DNA of 64,000 nt, taken from the NCBI GenBank assembly GCA_015501595.1, contig JADNRX010000003.1, positions 558,001-622,000 of the forward strand, in the 5' to 3' direction. The translations under genes were made by a program, and so were the position numbers. Below the pieces are notes generated by a model that was not told the DNA's origin, ran no database searches, and saw only the letters and a list, made by a program, of their open reading frames with translations. Each line of letters begins with the position of its first letter. The first letter of the stretch is position 1. Shown here piece by piece: positions 26,034-37,922 of this stretch. The stretch comes from Hymenopellis radicata (lineage: Eukaryota; Basidiomycota; Agaricomycetes; Agaricales; Physalacriaceae).

Positions 26034-26049
26034 CGAGTGTGCACACTCG
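26034..26049. repeat. Perfect 16 bp palindrome
   Basis: CGAGTGTGCACACTCG reads the same on both strands. A further half copy (CCGAGTGTGCA) follows about 20 bp downstream. Confidence 0.8.
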
Positions 26050-26540
26050 GGCGTGACAGAAGCCTCTCCGAGTGTGCAGATCTGCTGACCTGACTTGCCG
26101 GACTTCCTCACGCGGTCGACACCGACTTGAACATCCTGTCTTCGCGAGGGATCATGCCACGCGAATGCTTCCCGCTCTATTGAGCGCGGAAATGCTCGGC
26201 TGGCATGAGCTACCGACTATATATCGTGGTACGCGCATTAGCGCGATGCAGAGATGTTCACACGCTGCGGCGGGCACTGAGAATGGACACTGGCACCCGA
26301 GAATGCGCGAAATCATGACAACGGCAGTGCCAATGAGGCGTACTACGATGACTAGGAGGCGGTGGTCGATGAATCCTCAGGCTACACAGTCTTCTCTCAC
26401 AAGTATCAGTAGATCATGATTTTTTAGAGTACTTACATTGTTCCTGGTTAAGAAATAAAATGATTGTGGTCCACACATGTCCCGCAGTAGATTGCAAAAT
26501 TACCATTCATAGCACACAATAGCGGAATCATCATAGTATT

Positions 26541-26556
26541 GTAGAAACGTTTCTAC
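26541..26556. repeat. Perfect 16 bp palindrome
   Basis: GTAGAAACGTTTCTAC is self-complementary. One half (CGTTTCTAC) also occurs near 25949, close to the hairpin at 25862. Confidence 0.8.
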
Positions 26557-26594
26557 CTGCAAGGCGAAACGTTACTACCGCCGTCACCGCGCCA

Positions 26595-26607
26595 GGCGGT
26601 AACGCCT
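26595..26607. repeat. Second copy of GGCGGTAACGCCT element
   Basis: Identical to 25877-25889. The element has short self-complementary arms (GGCG/CGCC) around GTAA. Confidence 0.75.
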
Positions 26608-27288
26608 AGATATGAACTACATATACTGGTGAGGATCGAGCCTCTGATCGTTCAAAATAACAAAGTTCAGTGATACATCGATGATATGGGTTGCCAAACC
26701 GAACCCTTGACATGTCGAATGTCCAGCACCCTTCGTACGCCTTCATCATATTGCGGCACATCGACACATGCTCGAGCGCAATTCAAGGAAAACTCTTCCC
26801 ACGGAAACAATTGTCCTCCGCGGACGCTACATGATACATCAAATCCTACTATCGGTGTACTTGGTTGTCCTATTGAAAGGTGCCTTTGCAGCAACGCGTA
26901 GAATGGAATAGAATGCCACTGTGATTGATCTACAAACAATTTAGGATTCGCTGTACAGTAAGTAATATGTAGTCCATCAGCCGGCCAAAGTACTAATCAA
27001 AACAACATGTAAAATTGTATCTGGCAGAACAAAAGGTAAAACGTCGTGAATTGGGGGGGTCGTGAGTCATTAACAAAAAAATTTATAAATAGCAACAAAA
27101 AAACTCAAAGCAAGTCCAACTGATGTAAAAGCTGGCGCACGGAAATCTATGGTCCATGGTCCAGAAGCCAAAGGTGCGGGTAAGATATACTGGTTTCGGA
27201 GATTTTTAGAGATGCGAGATGACGATACAAGGACAGCAGAGAGACCGGAAAGATACACCCAAAATGATACAAAGGAAACGGACCGCTT

Positions 27289-30200
27289 TCATGAGTCCCC
27301 AGACGACGCGTGGCGATGGTCAGGATTGGCGACAAAGAGACTGGCTCGCGGTACCAAACCGTAGTTGACGTGGCTCGTCTTCCGCGTGCGCTCCTCCCTC
27401 TGCTTTGTGTTGGTTGGAGGAGGCGTAACGTCCCGCGTCATTCGTCTCTCAAAGTACCGAACTCGGTCCGCCACAGACGACGACCTGTTTTGCTTGCTTC
27501 CCGCACTATTCAGGGAAGTTGCTGATGAAAGGGCAGAAGAAATGGGCAGAGGGTGTTTTGAAAGAGGTCTTTCCACAAATGTCGCCTCAACCGGAGATGT
27601 AACAATAGGTTGGTCGTCCTCGAGGATGCTGGAATTGTCATGATGATCGTCAGACATACTCGCCACAGTGCTTTCCCTGGTGCGATTGCTACCGGTCCTC
27701 ACCCTCTGCGCAACGTCCATCGCACCCACCATCCTCTCGATGGCCTCCGAATCGGCAGTGCGTAAAGACGTCGTTGACTTCCCGTGGGCACCATAGACTT
27801 TGGACCCATGACGAGAAGTCGTTCCTTTACGCGAAGTAGAACCCCAGAACGAGGAGACACACGCTCGGCGCTTTCTGGAGAGTTTGAATTTGCCGAATGC
27901 GTGCTCTCTTCGATTGCAATCAAACGCGGAGGAGGATGGGGGTCCCGGAAGTCAAGTACATTACTACCTCTCCTAGAAGCTCCGCTGTTATGCCGATCTA
28001 AGAAACTGGTTCTTGAGAACCGATTCCACCACGAATCACTGCGTCGCATGGGTTTAGGTGCTGAATCAATTATAGACGATGATCGAGGGGAACGCGCCTC
28101 GTACGACGTGCGTGAAGTTACTCTGGACGCACTATCGAATGGAGTGAGGCCTTCAACGGAATTGGATGATACTGAGCTAGGCGCAGAGATCGGGAAGCCT
28201 CCGTTACGGGGCTGAGCGTGCGAGTAGCATAATCCAATGGAAGAGTTGTTTGAATTTCGAGACGAGCCGGCGGTATCTCTACATCTTCAAGGGAAGATTT
28301 GTGATCCTTCTCGACATTCCGGTGGACGAGGTGCTCTTCCTCCGCAATAGGATCAGCAAATGGATCATGGTAGCTGACGTTGCTCAGCGTGCTGGCTTGA
28401 CTGAACTGCCGACGTCCGGAGTGTCGATTCGACAAAGCGGCGGCACCTGCCAAACCGTTCTCCGCGTCCGCCATGAGCGAGTCACCATCAGAGAACGGAT
28501 CGTTCTTCTCTCCCCATGGAGTGCCTAATGAGCTTGCCCCACTCGGCTCCCGAGTTCGTCTGTTACCACCAAGTATGCTTCGGAGAGACCAGGAACTGCC
28601 GTTATACCGCTCGTATCTTGGTAGCCATGAACACCCGCGTATCTTCATCCGCAAGCATATCCCGTCTCTCAGGCATACGTCGCGGGCTGAACGGGTTCAC
28701 GGCACCACTCAAACCAATACTGCGTAGAATAGTCCACCCCTCATACTCGGGCTCAAACCCACCAGCGACGGGAACTCGTCCATCGAAAGAAGCACTGTGA
28801 GGACTGTCCTGGTCGTCGTCATTATCGTTCAGAATCGTGAAACGACGTTGTTGTTGCCTCCTCGTGTACCAAACCACGACCACGACCACAGCGAATGCAC
28901 CAAGGACACCAAATGTAGTCCCGATTGCGATCGCAGTGGTATTGTCATTTGAACCACCGCCGCCTTGCGGAGTTCCACCATCATTCCCGCCACCTGGATC
29001 GTTTGGATTTGATCCACCGGTGGAAGTTGGATCTACGCCACCGGTCTCTCTCCTCCTGTCGTCTGAGTAGGACCTGAAGTCTGGGTAGATCCAGGCATGG
29101 TTGGTGTTGGCCATGCTGTCGAAGGCGGCGAGTTGTACGTGGAACCAACGGTGCCACCGAATGGATCGAAGAAGGAAAGGCCACTACCCGCCGGACCAGA
29201 CTCCCCATAGCCTGAGCAACCCAAGTCAGGAAAAGAGAAAACATCTTGAATAAATACGACATACCGAACCCAATAATAACTGATGATCCCACAGCGACGG
29301 CGAAATGGTCATGACGAGCACCAAGGTCAGATAACGCGTTTATTTGGGTCCAGATAGCGGGATCCTGTGAGAAGTCGATAATCCAGCCATCGCTGTACGT
29401 GGTCTGGAACTCCGCGTCACTTCCGCCGTGGATAAGAACTCGGGATCCATCCAGACATGTAGCCGCGAAAGCCCGTCGCGGGTGAGGAATATTTGTCGTT
29501 GCGACGGACATGGAATTCCAGGTGATATTCTCGGACGCTATCCCCGCGTTGATCGACCAAATTGTAGAGAACGGCAGTAGAGTGTTGGTAGACTGACTGT
29601 ATCCGCCAAAGACAACGATAGTTCCGTTGGAAAGAATGCAAGATGCGTGGCCGGTGATATCTGAGGGTCCGCCCTCAGTCGGGAGTTCTGTGAACGACTG
29701 GTCGAAGGGATTGAACAGGTAATGAGTGGTGATAGGATTGTCAGAACCGTCTGGGAGCTCTCCCCCGAATATGAAGACATGACCAGACTCTACGGTCACC
29801 GTCGAGTGTCTGATACGGCGAACAGGTTCTCCGCCCCATGCTTTCGCTTCCTGCAGCCAGACTGGCCCGATTCCACTGTGGATATTGAGCAGCCAGGCAG
29901 AGTCGGCTTGTGAAGTGAGGACGGTAGATGAATTTGGGCCTGGTAAGCCGCCAAAAAGCAGTGCATATGAGGAATTAAGCCCGGAGAGGGTATGCCAGGC
30001 CAAATCCGGACCCTCATCGGCGCGGCTAACGACCTGCCACGGTGTCGAATCCGATGAGAACGAAGAAGACAGGTCGAGATACAACAGGTCATTGTTGGTT
30101 GGCGCCGATGTGTAGGAATATGAGTTGTATTCGTCCGTCTTTCCGCCATGAACGTAGAGCACGTTGTCCATTACGGCCACAGCTTGCCCCCATCTATAGG

Positions 30201-30328
30201 ATAGCATATATTAGGCTTATCCATGGCACATAAAGCGGGACCGACCTTGGAGGCGAGGTATATGCTGCTGCAGATTGAGCAAGGAATAGAGAAGCAAGCA
30301 GGGACAGTGGCAAGTTGAACAAGATCAT
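27289..30328 (-). CDS. Kelch-repeat ectodomain, single-pass membrane protein
   Basis: The ATG at 30328 opens a clear signal peptide (MILFNLPLSLLASLFLAQSA); a short intron leads into a galactose-oxidase/kelch beta-propeller with repeated blade motifs: LYVHGGKTDE, YALLFGGLPG, VFIFGGELPDG, TIVVFGGYSQS, VLIHGGSDAE. A Ser/Thr/Gly/Pro-rich stalk (about 28960-29190) precedes one membrane span (about 28860-28930, FGVLGAFAVVVVVVW) stopped by RRQQQRR. A long Ser/Arg-rich cytoplasmic tail follows to 27289. The topology is that of a cell-surface sensor or adhesion protein; function is not known. The tail changes frame several times: near 29055 (also explained by a 65 nt intron), at 28634-28636, at the GGGG run 28208-28211 and at CCCC 27842-27845. 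The last two each need exactly one more base. The propeller itself is uninterrupted. Confidence 0.85.
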
Positions 30329-31860
30329 GAGAAACAAATAGATAGAAAATCAAGTAAAAGTCGTTCAAAGATACATAGAAGTAATGTCGAATCGTTAATG
30401 AGGGCGTTACTGACGAGGATACTTTGGAGTGAGGCAACCAAGGTTCAGGCACGCACAACACCCTGCAAAATCAACAGGGCCAATCTCAGATCATCGCTTA
30501 TGACGCATTACTCAATGTACCGCCTTTCATTGACTTTTTTCAGTGTCGTGCGCTTGCGCGGTGCTGAGACCTTATTGTTCCTGACGTTCTCATGAAAACC
30601 TCGAATTTAAACTTTTTCCGATTTTTCGCACGCAAAAAAAAGCACATAGAACTCTCCCACAACTCACACTATATTATCAAGCCACCTTACGAGTTCCTTG
30701 CCACAGTTATCAAAGGCTAGAGCGCGAATTCTAGCTGCCTTGGGCCACCCATGGCCCAGGCGCTCATTTTGGACCTTGTTATCGAGCGGCGTTTCGTTAT
30801 CAGACACTTTCCCAAACCTACCATCCCCTTCCCTCGTCTGCGCCGCACACCGGCAATGAAACGAGAAGCTAGAGCTAATATGGTTCTTCTGTGAGTCTCT
30901 GAAACGAGGTCACTCAGGTTTCCGCGGAGACACAAGCTTCAACGCGTGAGGAAAATGATGGAACTAACATATCGCAGTGACCGACGCAGGTTGTGAAGGA
31001 ACGGAAATGACCAATGGTATCGAGTCCTTGTGTCTTCGCTGTCAGTCCTTTACGCATTGTCGAGCCTCAAACAGAGCGGAACACGAGAATGAAGGATATA
31101 CGATTGAAGGGCGAATTGATAATGTTTGAGCTTTATGAGCTTTACGTCTTGCCTGGGAAGCCTGCATGCCGACCGTGTGTCGAGCGGTCTAGAGAGCGCG
31201 ATAAGAGGAGAGAAGACGATCTATAGCCCTCGCCAGAGAGATTTAGTGTAACAGGTCGTGGCGCAACCATTAATCGTTCTAATCGAGATTTGGAACACTG
31301 CGACCGAGAGAAGGACGGAACTTACCGATTAATCAGCGCTTCAAATATTCAAAAATTATCCTGAGATCGCTGCCGACGGCCTCTAAAGGGCGCTACAATC
31401 GTTCAACAGCGCGTCCTGAAAAGGAAACTGTTCATAGAACTGATGTTAGATTTCGGTTAAGATGACGACACCATACAGTCGAAGCCCAGAAGGATCAACT
31501 TACTCCTCGCCACTGCCGACGTTTGAACGAACCTGCGCGATATGAGTCTGACCGACTTCCAGAACGTAAAACGTTCACTTTCAATTTATTCCTCGACGAC
31601 GATAAGGGAATAATATGGCAGGGTCGCCACTTCAACTTTCAATGCTCGCTTCATTTCCGGTGGAACCATTCGGATGTCAGTATTGAAAGCAGGAGGCCTG
31701 CGATGGCGGACATAATCGGGAACACATGTCATACCTATCAGGAAGATCAGCCGGATGTGGTGAGGTGCACGAGCTTGGAAGTGTGAATACATGCATAAAT
31801 AACGCGACTAATGTCCTTCGAGCATCTGGCCCAAAGAACGTTTGACACTGAACGACGACG
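30329..31860. other. Intergenic region, no gene recognised
   Basis: About 1.5 kb between the divergent starts of the kelch gene and the J-domain gene. Only short frames without motifs were seen. It should contain both promoters. Confidence 0.5.
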
Positions 31861-33285
31861 ATGCGATCTCCCCATCCCAAGGCGCCTCACCAGATTCTGG
31901 GTGTCCCGGCTGATGCCACAGTCGACGATATCAAGGCCGCGTACAAGAGACAGGTACAGTGGCATGCCCCGCAGCTCGCCATGCCTTATTGAGACATGCA
32001 GGCGCTGCGATGGCATCCCGATCGCAGTCGGGAAGACATAAAGAGCTGCACAGAGCACTTCATCCAGGTAGGCGCCGGGTGGCTGAAACAAGTGAAACAC
32101 CGAAGAGTCGGTCGCTGACTGTGAATTAGGTCAACGGTGCATACAGGTCGCTGTTGCGTGACCGTGGCACGTCACATCCTGAACAAAAAGGCTCAGGTGC
32201 AGAGCCGAGGACATCGAGATCGAATTCTGACATGCCCCGCGAAATTGCATACCCTACACATGTCGCAACATCCGGCTCTTCGAGTTCATCCACGAGGACG
32301 ATGGACAGCTTTGATGCTCTCAGTCGGAGCACGGCGCCATCAAGTCCCCCTACGAGTCCGCCCACTAGTATGGGATCTATTCTTGAGGACGACGATGTTG
32401 GACCGTACTCAAAATTCCAAAATATTCGGTCTACAGACGCGACGATTGATGACGGAAGTGTAGAGTCGTTGCTAGAGGACTGGGTCAGCGTCATGAGAGA
32501 CGCGAATCATAAAACTCACAGCCAAAGGTGAGTATATTCCGTTGTTATCCGGCGACTTCTTTCTGAAATAACCTGTAGGAAAGAGACTCCTCGGACTGAT
32601 GAAAGACATAGAGCGGCAGGTCGTTATCCACACCATCTAAATCGGTCGCGCACACATCTCCACGATTACCCCACATACACCAAAGGCACTGGGACCTCCA
32701 AAGTCTGGCGATATGCGCTGACAATGTCCCTCGAGGATCTCTTTCATGGGCGAGAGTACCGCTTCCGCATAACGCGTTTCCACCTCTCTGGCATGAAAGA
32801 GAACGTGATGATCGACGTGCACGTTCCGGCAGGCAGCCAGCACGGCACCGTCATATCGTGCCTTAATGTGGGACACCAGCGGAGAGATGGGACTTTTCAG
32901 GATATCCTCTTTGTTGTGGAGGAGGCGCCGCATGACACGTACGCGCGTATTGGCCAGGACCTGGTCATCAAGGTGCAGATCCCGTGGACGGGTGTGTTGA
33001 AGAGGAAGGATGGCAGGATTCACTTTAATGGGATAGACAACAGGATGCTCTGTGCACGAATCAGCTACGCGCGAGACAGGCGGCTGGTGGGCCAGTACAG
33101 GATTAGCCAAGCAGGGATGCCCATTACTAGCGATGGGAGGGTTGTCGGCAGAGGAGACGTGATTGTTCAGTGAGTTTTTGTTTTTCTGCAGTTCAGCAGC
33201 GCTGATTGAACATGAGAGCAGATGGGAAATACAGAGTCCTCCGAGTTCAAAGTGGACGTCGCTAAGGTCATGGTTAAGAAAATGA
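31861..33285 (+). CDS. J-domain (DnaJ/Hsp40) co-chaperone, type II-like
   Basis: Partner that stimulates Hsp70 ATPase activity and hands over clients. The ATG at 31861 (MRSPHPKAPHQILGVPADAT) starts the J domain. Helix II gives IKAAYKRQ, and after an intron ALRWHPDRSRED supplies the essential HPD motif; FIQVNGAYRSLLRD closes the domain. A long Ser/Thr/Asp-rich linker (about 32180-32640) replaces the usual Gly/Phe stretch, and there is no CxxCxGxG zinc finger. The C-terminal client-binding region has TMSLEDLFHGREYRFRITR, MIDVHVPAGSQHGTVI, RRDGTFQDILFVVEE and HDTYARIGQDLVI, typical of DNAJB-type beta domains. The last exon ends at 33285. All junctions are in frame. Codon 1 was chosen because it starts directly at the J domain. 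Confidence 0.88.
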
Positions 33286-33447
33286 AGAACAAGGGAAAGA
33301 ACAGTTACTTGCGAAAAATATTTATGGTATCTATTCAATTGTAGTCAATAATTTATGATGGACAAACTTGAAACGAGATCGTCGTTCGTTTGAGAGGGAT
33401 AAGATGACATAAGCGCCTTACTTTGGAAATCCTTTCCTCCGGCCACC

Positions 33448-35082
33448 ATGTCCCTTCCGCCGCCGCCGACTGCCTTTATGCGCGCGCTGGACAACCTCAA
33501 GGACCAGGCCAAGGACGCGCTCTGGGCGCTCTCCTCGTGTCTCTGCCAGCAGTCAGCCAAAATCAAGATCAACGGACGAACATGTACATTGTGCTTTCCC
33601 AACGTGCCCGACGTGTAACTGACAGGACACTCGCAGTCAACATCATAAAGGTCCTCGGAGAGGGCGGTTTCTCTTTTGTATACTTGGCGCAGGACGAACA
33701 TAGTGGTGTGAGCATTATACCCAGGACGCTTGGGCCCACTAACGGCTGCGCAGAGACAATTCGCGCTCAAAAAGATACGCTGTCCGACGGGAAGCGATGG
33801 GGTTAAGGAGGCGATGAGAGAAGTTGAAGCATACCGCAGATTCAAGTGAGTATCATGTCAATTGTCATGAACGTGTTAATGACAACATTGTAATCAGGCA
33901 TCCCAACATCATTCGAATACTTGTGTGCCCTCTACATTGTTATCCAAATCATAACTTGAATGCATTTAGGACTCTGCTGTCGTACAAGACCCTGATGGCG
34001 AAGGCAAGATTGTCTATCTCTTCCTCCCATTATACCAAGTGCGCAGTTTCCTGTTCCTATTTATTCCTAACAAACCTGCGCGACAGAAAGGCAACCTCCA
34101 AGACGCCATAAACGCCCATGTAGTGAACGGAACACACTTCCCCGAACACGAAATGGTGCGGCTCTTCAAAGGAGCCTGTGAGGCAGTCCGCGCTATGCAC
34201 ACATACCGCACCTCCGGGCCAGCGGCATCAAACGCCGCCTCATCTTCATCAAGTCGACAAGAGTCGCAAGGCCGACACTCTGACGACGATGAACGTTTTC
34301 CTCAAGCTGAAGGGGACGGGGACGGAGGCTATTCCTACGGCTCGAGTGTAAACGTACCCCTTGTTACTCGACATCGCGTCGAAGAGGAAGGTGACGTTGT
34401 ATTCGATGGTGATGAGGAGCTTTCAAGAGCAGAAGCCGACGGAACTGGAGAGATAATCCCTTACGCACATCGAGACATAAAACCTGGGCACGTTCTTTTC
34501 ATCTCCATTCTCCTTATTCTTGAACAACATTCTAGGAATGTCATGATCGCCGATAATGGCACACCTATTCTCATGGATTTCGGCAGTACAATAAAGGCTC
34601 GGATTCATGTCGAGAACCGGTCTCAGGCCTTAATGCAGCAAGACATTGCGGCAGAGCAAAGCACCATGGCTTACCGTGCACCTGAGTTGTTCGATGTCAA
34701 GACAGGTACTACTCTCGACGAGAAAGTTGATATATGGGTATGCTTTAGGTCTCGCGTTCTCCTCCAAAGCACTGAACATTTCCTAGTCACTTGGCTGCAC
34801 GCTCTTCGCACTCGCATATTCGCATTCCCCTTTCGAGAACACCCAGACCACAGAACAGGGCGGTTCGATAGCGATGGCCGTGCTCAGCGCTCGATACAAG
34901 CAACCCAATTCTGCGTATTCGCAAGGGCTTAAAGATATCATTGATAGCATGCTCAAGGTTAATCCAACAGAACGACCGGATATTCACCAGGTACGTGGTA
35001 GTTTTCCATGTGCCTTTGGAAGACTCATTTAGTGCTGTAGGTTATTGCTATGGCTGATCGGGTTCTCCAGAGCCTGGCGTAG
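33448..35082 (+). CDS. Ser/Thr protein kinase, STK16/Env7-like (NAK family)
   Basis: Predicted membrane-attached kinase of Golgi/vacuole trafficking. The ATG at 33448 sits in a strong CCACC context. Near residue 30 the cysteines in SSCLCQQ could be palmitoylated, as reported for Env7/STK16 relatives. Kinase motifs in order: LGEGGFSFVYLA (glycine loop), FALKKI (ATP lysine), REVEAYRRFKHPNIIRIL, HRDIKPGNVMI (catalytic loop), MDFGS (DFG), STMAYRAPELF (APE) and DIWSLGCTLFALAYSHSPF. An insert of about 80 residues, rich in Ser, Asp and Glu, lies between the helix ending AVRAMHTYR and the catalytic loop. All exons join in frame; one intron (34488-34535) appears to use a GC donor. It ends LQSLA at 35082. 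The J-domain gene lies 162 bp upstream on the same strand. Confidence 0.9.
34488..34535 (+). other. Probable non-canonical GC-AG intron in the kinase gene
   Basis: The exon ends AAACCTGG and the intron would run from GCACGT to TTCTAG, 48 nt. Removing exactly this segment rebuilds the catalytic loop HRDIKPGNVMIADNG. No GT donor nearby gives the right frame. Confidence 0.65.
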
Positions 35083-35990
35083 AAGGCATTAACGACCAGA
35101 TATGACTATTTATTCATCTTTCATAATCATAAATTATGGGCCGTACGTGTATTGGACTACTTGCTATGCGATAGATCTCGGGTCGCCTTGTGGCGCGCCG
35201 TCAACACAGGGAATGAAAGATCGGGCGAAAAGAGTATCGCGTTGTATTACTTGAAATGAGGACATAGTATAAAAGCTTCGATTCTCGAGGCAGGACTACT
35301 GCGCAAATGGACTCGAAATTGTAATCGTTGGAACGAGGATCTGAATCGCCTGCAGAAAAATACACTCGATAAACGAGCACACTGGACGCGCACCGCAAGC
35401 TTCTAACGTGTCCCGGCACCTTAGAGCATATCGTAGCAGTTCTAGAAGATTTAAGTACATGAATGAAAAACTCTGAGAGAGTAAACAGGCCGGTCCCGGT
35501 TCCTCAATGTTATTAGAGAGGGGCGACGGCGAGGTAGAACAAGGGTAGCTGAATAGAGCTGAATTCGAAGAGACCGGGACTACGGTGGAGCGGAATTAGC
35601 CGGTTCAACCTTGGGACAGACCATCATCATCACCGTTTCCTTTCAACGTCTCTTACTTGCACTTGCGCCGTTGGTCTCAATTTATACTTCCATTTCAGCT
35701 GGAAGGACGTCTTTGCGAACGACGGTTGACTGGACAGTACTCGTATTGAAGTATTGCCTGCTATGTAAGAACCTTCAATACATATATCATCCTCACCTCT
35801 CCATTGACAACTGACATCGTAAGCACCTGATATGAACGAAGTTTTGTTAGATCTAGAATTGGTCACCGTTTGGCGGTCCATCATCTTGCATCATGGACAA
35901 GCCTTTGCCACTATTTCATATTGTCCTTACAGCTAGCTGCGAAACTATGTGAACTATTTGATATTTTACCTCTTCACAATTTCTGCTCAG
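35083..35990. other. Intergenic region and unresolved 5' end of the MYND gene
   Basis: About 0.9 kb. The last 160 bp probably contain the first small exon or exons of the next gene: candidate ATGs at 35831 and 35893, with a CTCAG acceptor ending at 35990. No start joins cleanly. Nothing else is recognised. Confidence 0.45.
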
Positions 35991-37693
35991 GGAGAGGCGC
36001 ACCGAGACGATTCCGGAGTGACCTATTACTACATTTGGGCCAATCCCGTCGTGCTCGACTCAGTTCGAGCATCCGGATCTTGCCAATCGGCCCTTCTCGA
36101 CAGGTACCTGAGCAAAAATTCTAACGAGAAGAAATCCGTCGGAGTTCACATAGTTTCGCAGCTAGCTGTATGTAATGCGGGCATCCTTTCACTTTTACCA
36201 CATCGACGAATGATTCGGCGAGAGGGCGAGGCTGCAAAGCTAGTGGGTATAGGGCCCGGGCTCATGACGAAGGAGTCTGAAGAAAAGTAAGTAAGTACTT
36301 CACAGCTCAACGCGTACATCTATCTGACCAACAGTTTCAAGTCTCAATAAGGCGGAGCAGCTAAGCCACCAGCAGAGATTTGAAGAATCGCTCTTTTACT
36401 ATAATGAAGCATTGAAGGACAAGAACAATCTCGACGCGGTCCTTCAAGTTGCCGCTCTCAACTCAGACCGGCAAGCGGCCTTGTCAATTTTACAACGCAC
36501 TGAAAAACGCGGTCAGTGCATCTTGCTCAAAAAGGCGTGTGCATTGACGTTGTCAGATAGGTCGGGAACTGGTAAACGCGTTGTTGAAAGAAGATTGCTT
36601 CGTAGAATCTAGCCAATACTTTGGCAAGTTCTGGACCGTCATAGAAACGCGTCCTTACATACGCGTGCTCGCCGCCATATGCGACACATCTTTCCTCGCC
36701 GGCAGAGTAGACTTGACTGTGTAAGCGACTCGCCTCTGCACCTCTTGCCGAACCAAGATCGAACTTCCTTCCTAGCGATACCACTATACGTATGCTCCGC
36801 CTCGCTCCCACGGATGAGATGTCTCAGCGATTCGACCTGGGCTCCCACCTATCGCGCCTCCGTCGCTATGCTGAAGCGCTAGCATTCGTACAAGCTTGGA
36901 TGGGCCAAGAAATGATTTCGAAACGATGTGGCATCATTCCGTCGCGTCATACAGGTGCACCTCCTCCTCAAGGTGGAACACTTGCCTTGCGCAGGAAGAA
37001 CCCGAAGAAGGAACCATTCTATACAGAAGATGAAGAAAAGGATCACGAATGGGGCGAGGCGGCATTTTTATATTCAGCGGCCCTTGCTTCGTTTAAGCTC
37101 TGGGGCAACTGTCCGTCGGCGCAGCAATATCTTCGACTCGCTGTCAAAGTCTGCCCCTACATTATGGTAAAGATCCTAGCCAAAGTCCCAAAACCTCGTG
37201 CGTGCCTGATCCACATCTGAAATCGAGACTGACCTTACTCACAAGAAACGCCAAGTCTTGCGGACCACAAAAGCGTTAACGGGCCTCAGGAAGCGCGTGA
37301 GTATCTTTACTGGGCCCAAGACCTGTGGATGAAATCATCGGTATGGGAGTGGGTGAACTCTCGGCCAGACATCAAGAAATACGTCTTGAAGAACTGCTGT
37401 CGTCCGGGCTGCGACGCAGTGGAAACGAACGCCGCTCAGTATCAGAGATGCGCATCGTGCAAAAAGGTAAACTCAAGCTTTGTACCACGGCAGACATCGA
37501 TGTGCTTAATGCCATTCCAAGGACGCCTATTGTAGCCCTGCGTGCCAGAGAGCTGACTGGAAAAGGCATAAACCAGGTATGTCATTCGACGCGCTATCCC
37601 TGTCATGCTTTTCATTTCCAAATAGGTTGTCAGGCTGAAATGCGAGCGGGCCAGCTTCAGCACGCTATAGATGCGGGGTTATTCACCTTATAG
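35991..37693 (+). CDS. MYND-type zinc-finger protein (5' end unresolved)
   Basis: Probable protein-interaction factor. The first secure exon (35991-36285) encodes EAHRDDSGVTYYYIWANPVV and HIVSQLAVCNAGILSLLPH. After introns come a TPR-like helical stretch (LNKAEQLSHQQRFEESLFYY), then SFLAGRVDLTV, RMLRLAPTDEMSQRFDLGSH and EAAFLYSAALASFKLWG. The final exons make a full MYND finger: CCRPGCDAVE, YQRCASCKK, an intron, DAYCSPACQRADWKRHKPGC, with the Cys/His spacing of the family, then QAEMRAGQLQHAIDAG and a stop at 37693. Internal introns all join in frame. The missing piece is the start codon; the upstream frame is closed by a stop, so at least one more exon exists. MYND proteins with such N-terminal helical regions are common and mostly uncharacterised in Agaricomycetes. 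Confidence 0.82.
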
Positions 37694-37922
37694 ATTCCGT
37701 TAACTTACCCATGCTTGCTTTTTCCCCGGCGTTACACAAGGTCAATGATAATACATGAAGGCCCTATACGACCCGTCAGTCTCGGAAAATCGTTTTCCTT
37801 AACGCGAACTGGCGGCGTGCAACTTAATAGCTCAAATGTCCCGACGCTTCGAGTAATTCCTAAAGATGCGAGCATTCGAACATAGACTCAGGTCAGATCG
37901 CTTTTTCCCTCGCCCACTCAGA

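Larger units (their letters stand above)
23787..27288. other. Gene-free 3.5 kb region with palindromes
   Basis: No open frame here resembles a known family, and no spliced gene could be assembled. The part from about 25860 to 26610 holds several perfect inverted repeats, listed separately. The rest shows nothing recognisable. Confidence 0.5.
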
